From positions 1-9,920 of the forward strand of contig JASHVA010000013.1 in the NCBI GenBank assembly GCA_030039715.1: DNA of 9,920 nt. Reading direction: 5' to 3'. The translations under genes were made by a program, and so were the position numbers. Positions 1-6,353 of the stretch are shown piece by piece (position 1 is the first letter of the stretch; every line of letters starts with the position of its first letter). Source of the stretch: Thermoplasmata archaeon. GTDB lineage: Archaea > Thermoplasmatota > Thermoplasmata > Lutacidiplasmatales > UBA184. Below the pieces are notes generated by a model, which searched no databases, had not been told where the DNA came from, and worked only from the letters and a program-made list of their open reading frames with translations.

Positions 1-276
1 GAGGAGGCCGTCCAGGTCGTTCACGCGATAATTCACCTGCGCGCTCGCGTGGCCCCACTCTCGATCCTCGGCACCGAGCGCCGCCCATACCGTGCTCCCC
101 GTGCGTCGCGGACCCCGGACCGACTTCCAATCCCAGGTGGCGACCTGCCCTCGGGCCGAGATCCCGAGGCCGAGGTTTTTGCGATACCAACCGGCCAGTT
201 TCCGCGGCGCTCGCGACTTCAGAAAGACCCCGCCGATTCCCGTCACGCGCGCTCGAGCGCGCGCCCGTGCGCCCAT
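1..276 (-). CDS. VOC (glyoxalase-fold) family protein, 3' end cut by window edge
   Basis: This is an open minus-strand frame of 92 codons that runs off the left edge without a stop. Reading from ATG at 276-274, a short Arg/Ala repeat is followed by VTGIGGVFLKSRAPRKLAGW, then YRKNLGLGIS and, near the edge, QVNYRVNDLDGLL. This is the beta-alpha-beta pattern of one VOC half-module, with the usual [small residues]-K-S-x-x-P-x-x-L-x-x-W-Y-R helix. Family members bind small molecules and often a metal (glyoxalases, dioxygenases, resistance proteins), and the substrate here cannot be told. An in-frame GTG at 246-244 would remove the Arg/Ala repeat and leave an N-terminus (VTGIGG) more typical of this family, so the start is uncertain. 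It lies 102 bases downstream of two other VOC genes on the same strand. The family call is sure; the function is unknown. Confidence 0.8.
   Translation of the reverse strand, partial: MGARARARARVTGIGGVFLKSRAPRKLAGWYRKNLGLGISARGQVATWDWKSVRGPRRTGSTVWAALGAEDREWGHASAQVNYRVNDLDGLL
246..263. repeat. 18-bp perfect palindrome at the start of the left-edge VOC gene
   Basis: CGCGCGCTCGAGCGCGCG equals its own reverse complement. If translation begins at ATG 276 the palindrome encodes the Arg/Ala repeat. If it begins at GTG 246-244 the palindrome sits directly in front of and touches the start codon, where an operator or an mRNA hairpin could act. In such GC-rich DNA alternating CG tracts also arise by chance, so no function is claimed. 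Confidence 0.35.
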
Positions 277-378
277 CGACGACCCATTCGGCGGCCCCAG
301 ATGAGCGTCTCGGACCGCCCGCCCGACCCGCGCGCTCGGTCGGTGCGCTCGCAGCGGACGGGGGGGAGCCCGCCGGTC
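277..378. other. Intergenic gap between VOC genes
   Basis: This is 102 bases of very GC-rich DNA between the stop of one VOC gene and the start of the next on the minus strand. I see no TATA-like AT-rich box, no T-tract terminator and no convincing Shine-Dalgarno before ATG 276. The left-edge gene is therefore either read through from upstream or has a promoter I cannot recognise. Confidence 0.5.
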
Positions 379-807
379 CTACGACGGCATCGTGAACGGC
401 TCCTTTCCGAGGAAGACCGTGGAACGATCGACGAAGCACAACTTGTTGCCGAACGGATCCCTTGCGTAGAACGACCGCTCTCCCCACGGACGGGCGGTGA
501 TGGGACTGAGGATCTCCGCTCGAAGTTCCGTCGCTCGCGCGTAGGCGCTCTCGAGGTCGGAGACGGCGAAGTAGAGGTGATCCGGATTCGGTCCGAGGTC
601 GAAATCGTCGGAGTCGGCTCGCGGGTCGAAGCACGCGAGGATCGTACCGTCGCAGTCGAAGTAGTGACGGCCCGGGGTGACTCGCGTCCCGGGGATCCCG
701 AGCAGCCCCGCGTAGAATCGCGTGGCGCGGTCGATGTCCGTGACCGGGACGATGACCCGGAAGAGCTTCGGAGTGTCGGCCGAGGATCGTCGGGGGTCCG
801 GGCTCAT
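379..807 (-). CDS. VOC (glyoxalase/bleomycin-resistance fold) family protein
   Basis: This 142-residue protein has two half-modules of the vicinal oxygen chelate fold. Residues 15-40 (LFRVIVPVTDIDRATRFYAG and on) form the first beta strand and helix. Residues 76-100 (DHLYFAVSDLESAYARA) form the second, and residues 107-126 end in the typical DPFGNKLCFVD strand. His77 sits where VOC enzymes often have a metal ligand. The last-strand position that is usually Glu is Cys124, so a standard glyoxalase I metal site looks incomplete. The start ATG (807-805) overlaps the TGA stop of the preceding VOC gene as ATGA, with an AGGCGAG-like ribosome site just upstream, which points to coupled translation. 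The open frame extends further upstream, but that part lies inside the preceding gene. A binding or resistance role is possible; the ligand is unknown. Confidence 0.88.
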   Translation of the reverse strand: MSPDPRRSSADTPKLFRVIVPVTDIDRATRFYAGLLGIPGTRVTPGRHYFDCDGTILACFDPRADSDDFDLGPNPDHLYFAVSDLESAYARATELRAEILSPITARPWGERSFYARDPFGNKLCFVDRSTVFLGKEPFTMPS

Positions 808-1217
808 GCGAACTCGCCTTTGGACCGCAGGAATTTGACGACGTAGCCGTCGGGATCGTTGATCGTGAAGGCGCGGCCGTAGGGCCAGTTGCGAATCCGG
901 GACTCGATCGTGACCTTCGCCTTCCGGGCCCGAGCGTAGATGCGGTCGACGTTCCGGAGTTCCACGTTGACGATCACCCCGCCGCCGAGCGGCCCCCGGA
1001 CCCACTTCTGGTAATCCTTGTACTCGCCCGCCGAGGCGTCGCCCTCCCAGATCCGCCCCAAGGCGATCACCGCCTCGCCGATTCCTACCCCGGCGTAGTC
1101 GAGAAGGCCGTCGTCGCCCTTCCACGCCCCGCGCGCATCGAAACCGAGGGACTCGTAGAAGCGCACCGACCGGTCGACGTCTCGAACGTTGAACATGACG
1201 CTGATCTCGGCCTTCAT
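804..1217 (-). CDS. VOC (glyoxalase/bleomycin-resistance fold) family protein
   Basis: This 137-residue protein begins directly with the first VOC strand and helix (ISVMFNVRDVDRSVRFYESL, residues 5-24). It continues with VIVNVELRNVDRIYARARKA (81-100) and closes with FTINDPDGYVVKFL (117-130). The NDPDGYVV signature is typical of VOC proteins, but the following metal-ligand Glu is Lys128 and no His is seen at the first ligand position. This argues against a classical metal-dependent glyoxalase. ATG at 1217 is preceded by GAGGT five to nine bases away (plus-strand 1222-1226) and by a TATA-like box. The 3' end overlaps the next VOC gene by four bases (ATGA), so the two are almost surely co-translated. 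They could work as partners or as a heterodimer. The substrate is unknown. Confidence 0.9.
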   Translation of the reverse strand: MKAEISVMFNVRDVDRSVRFYESLGFDARGAWKGDDGLLDYAGVGIGEAVIALGRIWEGDASAGEYKDYQKWVRGPLGGGVIVNVELRNVDRIYARARKAKVTIESRIRNWPYGRAFTINDPDGYVVKFLRSKGEFA

Positions 1218-1246
1218 CGCGACCTCGCGCCGGGCACGAGGCCGGG

Positions 1247-1254
1247 ACTTAAAG
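1247..1254 (-). promoter_or_regulatory. TATA-like box for the VOC gene pair
   Basis: On the minus strand CTTTAAGT stands out in very GC-rich surroundings. Its centre is about 33 bases before the ATG at 1217, which predicts an RNA start near 1224 and a leader of only a few bases. A start there would remove part of the GAGGT ribosome site, so either the RNA begins slightly upstream or that site is not used. Together with the 57-base gap from amrS, this suggests the VOC genes have their own promoter. Confidence 0.45.
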
Positions 1255-1274
1255 AGACGCGGCGGCCCGGACGT

Positions 1275-2342
1275 TCACGTGACGGGCGATGCGAACGTTG
1301 GGACGTAGTCCTCGGCCAATCGGCCCACGATGGGGATCGGGTGCCCGCAACCCCGGCAGCGGTTCTCGCGGTCGAGGTTCCAGCCCTGGATCGTGAAGCC
1401 GTACCGGCGCACCGCGACGGCCCCACACTGCGGGCAATACGTGTGTTCGAGTCGATGGCCCCAGACGTTGCCGAGGTAGGCGTAGTCGAGCCCCTCTGCC
1501 TTCACGACCGCGTGGAGGCGTTCGAGCGTCGGAATGGGAGTCTCGGGCAGGTCCATCATCTTGTAGTCCGGATGGAACCGCAGAAGGTGGAACGGGGTCG
1601 CGGCCCCGAGCTCGTCGACGACGTACCGGGCGAGCTGGCGTGTCGCCTCCACAGAGTCCCCCACCTCGGGCACGATCAGGTCGGTCACCTCGACGTGGAC
1701 CCCGCGATGCTGGAGCTCGCGCATCGTCGAGAGGATCGGGTCCGGTCCCTTCGCGGTGATGTACTTGCGCATGAAACCGGGCTCGCCGCTCCCCTTGAAG
1801 TCGACGCTCACCGCGTCGAGGTTCGGCGCGAGCACGCGCACCGCTTCCGGCGTCATGTAGCCGTTCGTCACGAAGTTGGTGAAGAGGCCGGCGCGATGGG
1901 CCTCGGTCGCCACGTCGAGCGCGTACTCGAGGAAGATCGTCGGCTCGTTGTAGGTGAAGGTGATCCCGGCGCAGCCGTAGCGGCGCGCGCCGTCGACCGC
2001 CTGGCGGGGCGAGAGCGGCCGGCCTTCGACCTCGTGCTCCTGGGATATCTCGGCGTTCTGGCAGTAGAGGCATCGCCAGTTGCAACCGACCGTACCGATC
2101 GAGTAGACCCGCGAACCGGGTCGGAAGTGAGAGAGGGGCTTTTTCTCGACCGGATCTACCTGGACGGCCGCGGCCCGGCCGTAGGAGAGGAGGACGAGCC
2201 GGCCGCCGACGTTCTTCCGGACGAAGCAGAACCCGTGCGAGCCGGAGGGGATCGTGCAGTAGCGGGCGCAGGCCGTGCAGCGCACCTTCGACTCGGTGAG
2301 CGGCTCGTACAGCGATGCCGGATGCGCGGCGACCGCAGCCAT
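1275..2342 (-). CDS. amrS: AmmeMemoRadiSam system radical SAM protein
   Basis: This 355-residue cytosolic radical SAM enzyme is related to pyruvate-formate-lyase activases. The cluster motif is CNWRCLYC at 87-94 (Cys87, Cys91, Cys94), which binds the 4Fe-4S cluster that cleaves S-adenosylmethionine. An N-terminal Cys group (C22, C25, C29, C39), the TYNEPTIF stretch (130-137) and a C-terminal zinc-ribbon-like pair (C303/C306 and C329/C332) match the subfamily that co-occurs with AMMECR1 and Memo proteins. Its substrate has not been firmly established, to my knowledge. Neither AMMECR1 nor Memo is visible in this window, so they must lie elsewhere if present. ATG at 2342 has a good GGGAGGG ribosome site. 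It is transcribed divergently from cca. The length is normal for the subfamily and all key cysteines are present. Confidence 0.93.
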   Translation of the reverse strand: MAAVAAHPASLYEPLTESKVRCTACARYCTIPSGSHGFCFVRKNVGGRLVLLSYGRAAAVQVDPVEKKPLSHFRPGSRVYSIGTVGCNWRCLYCQNAEISQEHEVEGRPLSPRQAVDGARRYGCAGITFTYNEPTIFLEYALDVATEAHRAGLFTNFVTNGYMTPEAVRVLAPNLDAVSVDFKGSGEPGFMRKYITAKGPDPILSTMRELQHRGVHVEVTDLIVPEVGDSVEATRQLARYVVDELGAATPFHLLRFHPDYKMMDLPETPIPTLERLHAVVKAEGLDYAYLGNVWGHRLEHTYCPQCGAVAVRRYGFTIQGWNLDRENRCRGCGHPIPIVGRLAEDYVPTFASPVT

Positions 2343-2443
2343 CGGTTCCCTCCCACGCGAAGAGGCGTCGCGGGTCGATGAAGTCTCCTCCTCCGCCGGG
2401 ACGCCTACCGAAGGTTCATCTTCCCGGCCCCCTCCCCCCAGCG
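2343..2443. promoter_or_regulatory. Divergent intergenic region between amrS and cca
   Basis: These 101 bases must hold the promoters for both genes, unless the cca coding sequence starts upstream at ATG 2378. No strong TATA box is visible. Weak AT-richer spots are TTCATCTT near 2415-2422, about 25 bases before the cca ATG at 2444 and so suited to a leaderless transcript, and GACTTCATC on the minus strand near 2370-2378. Both are low-confidence guesses. Confidence 0.35.
2348..2354 (-). promoter_or_regulatory. Shine-Dalgarno site of amrS
   Basis: On the minus strand GGGAGGG ends five bases before ATG 2342. It is one of the clearest ribosome sites in the window and fixes the amrS start, implying a leadered transcript for this gene. 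Confidence 0.6.
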
Positions 2444-3856
2444 ATGACCGAGCGACCCGCGCCCTCCTCGGCGAACGCGGAGGCGGACCGGGTGGAGTCG
2501 GAGGTCGCCGTCCGCCTCGCGCCGAGCCCGGAGTTCCTGGGCCGGGTGGCCGAGGTCCGGGAAGAACTCGTCGCCCGGGTGAACGCGGCAGCGCGCGCGC
2601 GCTCGAGCCCCCTCGTGCGCGCCCTCGTTGCCGGTAGCGCGGCCCGCGCGACGTTCCTCGCGGACCGCCTCGACATCGACCTCTTCTTGCTCTTCCCGCC
2701 GGAGCTCCCGAAGGAGCGGCTCCGCGAGGAGGGTCTGGCGCTCGGCCGGGCGGTCCTCGAGAATCCCGAGACCCGGTACGCCGAGCACCCGTACCTCCGC
2801 GGCGAGTTCGGGGGATTCCGGGTCGACGCGGTACCCGGCTTCGCGGTCTCGGACCCCTCGCGACCGCTCAGCCCGGTCGATCGAACGCCGTTCCACCAGG
2901 AGTACCTCGCGGCGCGCGAGAGCCCCTCGATCGTTACCCAGGTACGGCTCGCGAAGCAGTTCCTCCGGACGCTCGGCGTCTACGGCTCTGAGGCGAAGAC
3001 CGAGGGATTCTCCGGATATCTGACCGAGCTCCTCGTGCTCCGGTTCGGGAGCCTCCGTGGGCTCCTCGATGCCGCGCGCTCGTGGCGACTGCCCGTTCGG
3101 CTCGTGGAGGCGGGGAAGGAGCCGCCGCGCCTCCCGTCGGACGTTGCGCTCATCCTGGCCGACCCGGTCGACCCCCACCGGAACGTCGCGAGCGCGCTCT
3201 CGCGCCGGAACCTTGCGCTCGTCGTGCTCTCGGCCGGAGCGTACCTCGCTCGCCCGTCCGCTCGCTGGTTCGAGCCGCACCCTCCCGCTCCGCTCGAGCG
3301 GACCGAAGCGCTGAGAAGGATCGCCGATCGCTCGAGCCACGTGGCGGTCGTCGGTATCCCCCGGCCGGACCTGGTCGACGACACGCTCTACCCCCAGGTG
3401 CGGAAGGCGGAGCGCGCGATCGCCGAGGAAGTCGGGCGGTCCGGCTTCGAGCTCCTCGGCTCCTCGAGCGTGGCCGGGCCGGATCGCGTCTTCGTGCTCG
3501 TGGAGGTCGCCCACGGCCATCGTTCCCCGGTGCGCCCCCAGGACGGGCCTCCGCCGGGACTCGACCGGGTCGGTCACTTTCTCGACAAGTGGACCGCCCC
3601 GCAGGCGCCCGTGCTGCAGGGCCCGTACGTCCGGTCCGACGGACAGCTCGCCGTCGAGACCCGGCGCTCGGAGCGGGACCTCGAGTCCGTGATCCGGGGA
3701 CTGCTCCCCCGTCTCGCCCTGGGGAAGGACCTCACGCCCGCCGAACCGGTGGCGATCGAGGTCCATGCGCTCGCCGGCGCGCCGGACTCCCCCGCGCTGG
3801 GCGAAGCGCTCGCGGAGCTCCTGGTGAAGCGGCTCCCGTGGCTCGCGTCGGCCTAG
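2444..3856 (+). CDS. cca: CCA-adding enzyme (archaeal class I tRNA nucleotidyltransferase)
   Basis: This enzyme adds or repairs the 3' CCA end of tRNAs using CTP and ATP. The 470-residue protein matches the archaeal family in length. GSAARATFLADRLDIDLFLL (64-83) is the polymerase-beta-type nucleotidyltransferase motif, with carboxylates Asp77 and Asp79; Asp128 in FRVDAVPGF is the third. Family landmarks follow: VDRTPFHQEYL (145-155), GVYGSEAKTEGFSGYLTELL (178-197) and DPVDPHRNVASALSRRN (240-256). The C-terminal half is the tRNA-binding head and tail. The frame is open further upstream, but ATG 2444 gives the expected N-terminus; ATG 2378 is the alternative and would add a Pro-rich extension. 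No Shine-Dalgarno is evident, so the mRNA may be leaderless. It is the only plus-strand gene and ends in a CTAG shared with the convergent gene. Confidence 0.96.
   Translation: MTERPAPSSANAEADRVESEVAVRLAPSPEFLGRVAEVREELVARVNAAARARSSPLVRALVAGSAARATFLADRLDIDLFLLFPPELPKERLREEGLALGRAVLENPETRYAEHPYLRGEFGGFRVDAVPGFAVSDPSRPLSPVDRTPFHQEYLAARESPSIVTQVRLAKQFLRTLGVYGSEAKTEGFSGYLTELLVLRFGSLRGLLDAARSWRLPVRLVEAGKEPPRLPSDVALILADPVDPHRNVASALSRRNLALVVLSAGAYLARPSARWFEPHPPAPLERTEALRRIADRSSHVAVVGIPRPDLVDDTLYPQVRKAERAIAEEVGRSGFELLGSSSVAGPDRVFVLVEVAHGHRSPVRPQDGPPPGLDRVGHFLDKWTAPQAPVLQGPYVRSDGQLAVETRRSERDLESVIRGLLPRLALGKDLTPAEPVAIEVHALAGAPDSPALGEALAELLVKRLPWLASA
3853..3856. other. Shared CTAG giving stop codons on both strands
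   Basis: The palindrome CTAG holds the TAG stop of cca on the plus strand (3854-3856) and the TAG stop of the membrane protein on the minus strand (3855-3853). The convergent genes thus overlap by four bases with no space for a terminator between them. Confidence 0.9.
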
Positions 3857-4218
3857 TGCGGGACCGGCACGAGGTCCAAGAGGGCGAACCAGAGGGCGAA
3901 CCAGCCGAAGAACTCGAGGAAGAGGAGCCCGGCCCAGTCGCCCGTCGTGTAGAGCGAGGCGCGCTCGCGGACCCTCCGAATGATGAACGGGCTCGCGGCC
4001 AGGACCAGGATGCCGAGGCCGAGCGGCACGTAGACGATGAGGCCGACGAGCGTGAGCGCCCAGGAGAAGAGGCCCATCGCCAGCGTGAGGATCCCCACGA
4101 TCAGGACCCCGCCCCCGAGTTCGAACTCCTTGGTCGCGAAGGCCTCCTCATCGAACGCGGGGAACTCGAACGCCGCCTCCTCCTCGTCCTCGAGCTTGCG
4201 GCGGGCCTTCTTCGCCAT
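3853..4218 (-). CDS. Small membrane protein with acidic N-terminus
   Basis: This 121-residue protein was not recognised. Residues 1-34 are charged: a Lys/Arg-rich start (MAKKARRKLE) is followed by an acidic, Phe-rich stretch. After these come hydrophobic segments at about 35-53, 55-80 and 96-116, suggesting three membrane helices, with a basic RRVRER loop at 81-86. ATG 4218 lies three bases after the lipA stop, so it is the last gene of the lipA run and is likely co-translated with it. A run of seven G (4226-4232, minus strand) inside the lipA end is a poor but possible ribosome site. The stop codon shares CTAG with the cca stop. The coding status is supported by gene packing and the coherent hydrophobic pattern; the function is unknown. 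Confidence 0.8.
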   Translation of the reverse strand: MAKKARRKLEDEEEAAFEFPAFDEEAFATKEFELGGGVLIVGILTLAMGLFSWALTLVGLIVYVPLGLGILVLAASPFIIRRVRERASLYTTGDWAGLLFLEFFGWFALWFALLDLVPVPH

Positions 4219-4221
4219 CGC

Positions 4222-5187
4222 TCAACCCCCCCGCCGAGCGAACGCGCGGCGGTATAGCTCCTCCGCGTGGTAGGAACTGCGGACCATCGGCCCGGCTTCG
4301 ACCCCGGCGAAGCCGCGCCGGAGCACCTCTCCCTTCCACGCGTCGAACTCCTCGGGAGGAACGTAGCGACGGACCGGCAGGTGCCCAGGGCTCGGCCGGA
4401 GGTACTGACCGAGGGTGACCAGGTCGACGCCCGCGCGCCGCAGGTCGTCCAGCGCGACGCCGAGCTCCTCGGAGCTCTCCCCGAGCCCGAGCATGATCGA
4501 ACTCTTCGTCACGAGCGACGCACGGCCGAGTTCCCGGGCCCGCGCGAGCACGTGGAGCGACCGGTCGTAGCCGGCGCGCCGGTCGCGCACCGCGCCCGAG
4601 AGCGAGCGGACGGTCTCGAGGTTGTGGGCGAGCACGTCCGGCGGGCACTCGAGGACGACCCGCAGCGACTCGTCCCGGTCGGCGAGGTCTCCGATCAGGA
4701 GCTCCACGCCCACACGGGGCGCGCGCTCGCGTAGTCGCGCCACGGTCTCGGCCAGGATCGACGCGCCGCCGTCCTCGAGGTCGTCGCGGCAGACCTGCGT
4801 GAGCACTACGTACCGGAGCCCCCACTCGCGCACGGCCGCGACCACGCGTTCGGGCTCGCTCCGGTCCCGCGCGCCGTTCGGCCAGTGCGTGGTCACCGCG
4901 CAGAACCCGCAACGACGGGTGCACTCGGTCCCGAGGAGCATCAGCGTGGCGGTGCCCGCCGACCAGCACTCCGACAGGTTCGGGCAACGTGCCTCGCGGC
5001 AGACGGTACCGAGCCGCTCCCGCCCGAGGACGTCGCGCACGGCCGGATAGAGGTCGCCCCGCGGCGGGCGGGTCCGGATCCACGGGGGCAATCCGTGCTC
5101 CGGAACGGCGACCGGTGCCGGGGTGGACGACGCGGCCACGGGCGCGCCGACCGGACCCCTCGTCTTAGGGTTTGCGAGCGCGCGCAC
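4222..5187 (-). CDS. lipA: Lipoyl synthase
   Basis: This radical SAM enzyme inserts two sulfurs into protein-bound octanoyl groups, making the lipoyl cofactor of 2-oxoacid dehydrogenases and the glycine cleavage system. It has both LipA clusters: the auxiliary CX4CX5C (C63, C68, C74 in CREARCPNLSEC) and the radical SAM CX3CX2C (C89, C93, C96 in CTRRCGFC). The C-terminal RSSYHAEE (303-310) carries the conserved Ser that ligates the auxiliary cluster. At 321 residues it is of normal length. The usual VDRDDLPDGG stretch reads VCRDDLEDGG here, a Cys133 where Asp is common. The GTG start at 5187 overlaps the orc1/cdc6 end by 23 bases and has GAGGAG ten bases upstream. A later GTG at 5139 is possible, since residues 1-30 are a low-complexity Ala/Pro leader. 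No lipB or lplA is seen nearby. Confidence 0.95.
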   Translation of the reverse strand: MRALANPKTRGPVGAPVAASSTPAPVAVPEHGLPPWIRTRPPRGDLYPAVRDVLGRERLGTVCREARCPNLSECWSAGTATLMLLGTECTRRCGFCAVTTHWPNGARDRSEPERVVAAVREWGLRYVVLTQVCRDDLEDGGASILAETVARLRERAPRVGVELLIGDLADRDESLRVVLECPPDVLAHNLETVRSLSGAVRDRRAGYDRSLHVLARARELGRASLVTKSSIMLGLGESSEELGVALDDLRRAGVDLVTLGQYLRPSPGHLPVRRYVPPEEFDAWKGEVLRRGFAGVEAGPMVRSSYHAEELYRRAFARRGG

Positions 5188-6322
5188 CGCCCGTGCGCTC
5201 CTCGAGCAGCGTCGTGAGGAGGCTCGCGGGCAGTTCGTCCATGCCGATCTGGCTCGACTCGCCCGAGGCGCCGGGGTCCAGCGTCACGAGCCCGTCGCGT
5301 TCGAGTTCCTTGAGCGTCCTCCAGAACGTCGTCCGGCTGAGCGCCGGCGCGCCGAGCTCTTCGACGAGCGCGGCGTGCGTCGCTCGCAGCTTCTGGCTCG
5401 GCACGGAGGCGCCGCGACGGCGCAGCGATCGGGAGAGCGCGAGCAGGACGCCGAGCTGGTTCACGGTGAGCGACTCGAGGTGGCTTTCGGTCACGGTCGG
5501 CAAGAGCGAGCCCTTCGCCCGACGCACGTGCTCGGCCAGGATCGAGTCGGCACCGGCGTCCTCCGCCGCATGGGCCGCGCCCGAGAGGATCTCGAGGGCG
5601 AAGCGCGCGTCGCCGCTCGGTGCGGCCACCCGCGCGATCTGCTCGAGGACCTCCCGCTCGAAGCCGCCCGGGCGGAGCGCGAGCCGGGCGCGCTCCTCGA
5701 GGATGTCGACGAGGGCCGCCCGGTCGTACGGCGCGAGCGACAGCCGATGGGTCACGCCGAACGAGGAGCGGCTGGGCGCGTCCAGGTACGGGAAGAGGTC
5801 CTCCGAGGCCACGAGCACGAGGGAGATCGAGCCGAGCTCGACCTCGCGCGACCGCGAAAGGAGGTAGACGAGCTTGGTCTCCTGCTTCACGAGCGCGGCC
5901 GCCTCGTCTAGGAGGATGACGAGGTGCTGCGGGCTCCGTCGGATCCCCTGCTCGAAGACGTCGAGCATCTCCGCGAGGCTGTAGCCCCGGTCGGGGAGCG
6001 AGACCTTGACGCTCCGCAAGAGGTCCAGCATCACGGTCCGGTCGCTCGCCCGGCGCCAGCAGTTCACGTACGCCACGCGTACCGGCAGGTCGTGGAGCCG
6101 GCCGGCGCGTTCCAAGTCGGCACCGAGGCGCCGTACGAGCGCCGTCTTGCCGCTGCCGACCCCGCCGGTCACGAGACAGTGGTACGGGAGTCCCTTCGCG
6201 AGCGCCTCCCGAAACCGCTTCGTCAGGAGTCCGAGCTCGGTCTCGCGGTGCACGAGCCGGGGTGGCAGGAACGAGGGGTCGAGCGTCTCCTCGCGCAGGA
6301 GGATTCGAGCGCCGTCGGTCAT
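5165..6322 (-). CDS. Orc1/Cdc6-family AAA+ replication initiator
   Basis: This 385-residue protein has AAA+ and winged-helix domains in the order of archaeal Orc1/Cdc6, which binds origins and helps load MCM helicase. The features are Walker A GGVGSGKT (53-60), VNCWRR (86-91), Walker B VILLDEAAAL (135-144), a sensor-1 stretch LVLVASEDLFPYL (168-180), and sensor-2 SGDARFALEIL (236-246) with Arg240. A C-terminal winged helix at about 283-350 includes SRTTFWRTLKELERDGLV. At sensor 1 the usual Asn-Asp is replaced by Ser-Glu, which may lower ATP hydrolysis or mark a paralogue. ATG 6322 was chosen because upstream residues in the same frame are low-complexity and overlap tmk. It starts 31 bases after tmk with no clear ribosome site. 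A non-initiator AAA+ paralogue is the main alternative. Confidence 0.88.
   Translation of the reverse strand: MTDGARILLREETLDPSFLPPRLVHRETELGLLTKRFREALAKGLPYHCLVTGGVGSGKTALVRRLGADLERAGRLHDLPVRVAYVNCWRRASDRTVMLDLLRSVKVSLPDRGYSLAEMLDVFEQGIRRSPQHLVILLDEAAALVKQETKLVYLLSRSREVELGSISLVLVASEDLFPYLDAPSRSSFGVTHRLSLAPYDRAALVDILEERARLALRPGGFEREVLEQIARVAAPSGDARFALEILSGAAHAAEDAGADSILAEHVRRAKGSLLPTVTESHLESLTVNQLGVLLALSRSLRRRGASVPSQKLRATHAALVEELGAPALSRTTFWRTLKELERDGLVTLDPGASGESSQIGMDELPASLLTTLLEERTGGARARKP
5198..5203 (-). promoter_or_regulatory. Shine-Dalgarno site supporting the GTG start of lipA
   Basis: GAGGAG on the minus strand lies ten bases before GTG 5187, inside the orc1/cdc6 coding sequence. The spacing is a little long but favours this start over the GTG at 5139, which has only a distant AGGGGTCC. 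Confidence 0.45.
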
Positions 6323-6353
6323 CGTGGACTCGGGGGGACGAGGGCCGGCAATA

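Noticed and set aside
49..846. Plus-strand open frame of 265 codons
   Set aside because: It lies opposite the VOC genes, has Arg/Pro/Ser/Asp-rich low-complexity sequence and no recognisable domain. GC-rich antisense frames stay open by chance.
1341..2381. Plus-strand open frame of 346 codons
   Set aside because: It is antisense to amrS, whose cysteine motifs and ribosome site are clear; the translation has no family features.
2405..3766. Minus-strand open frame of 453 codons
   Set aside because: It is antisense to cca, which has all family motifs. The frame is Arg/Glu-rich and lacks structure.
3082..4257. Plus-strand open frame of 391 codons
   Set aside because: It is a shifted frame of cca that runs on antisense to the membrane protein; the composition is Arg/Ala/Gly/Pro only.
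4148..5083. Minus-strand open frame of 311 codons
   Set aside because: It is a shifted frame inside lipA with Arg/Ala/Pro-rich sequence.
6323..6353. Replication origin or ORB element upstream of orc1/cdc6
   Set aside because: The gap is 31 bases with one G-run and no repeated ORB-like motif or AT-rich unwinding region.
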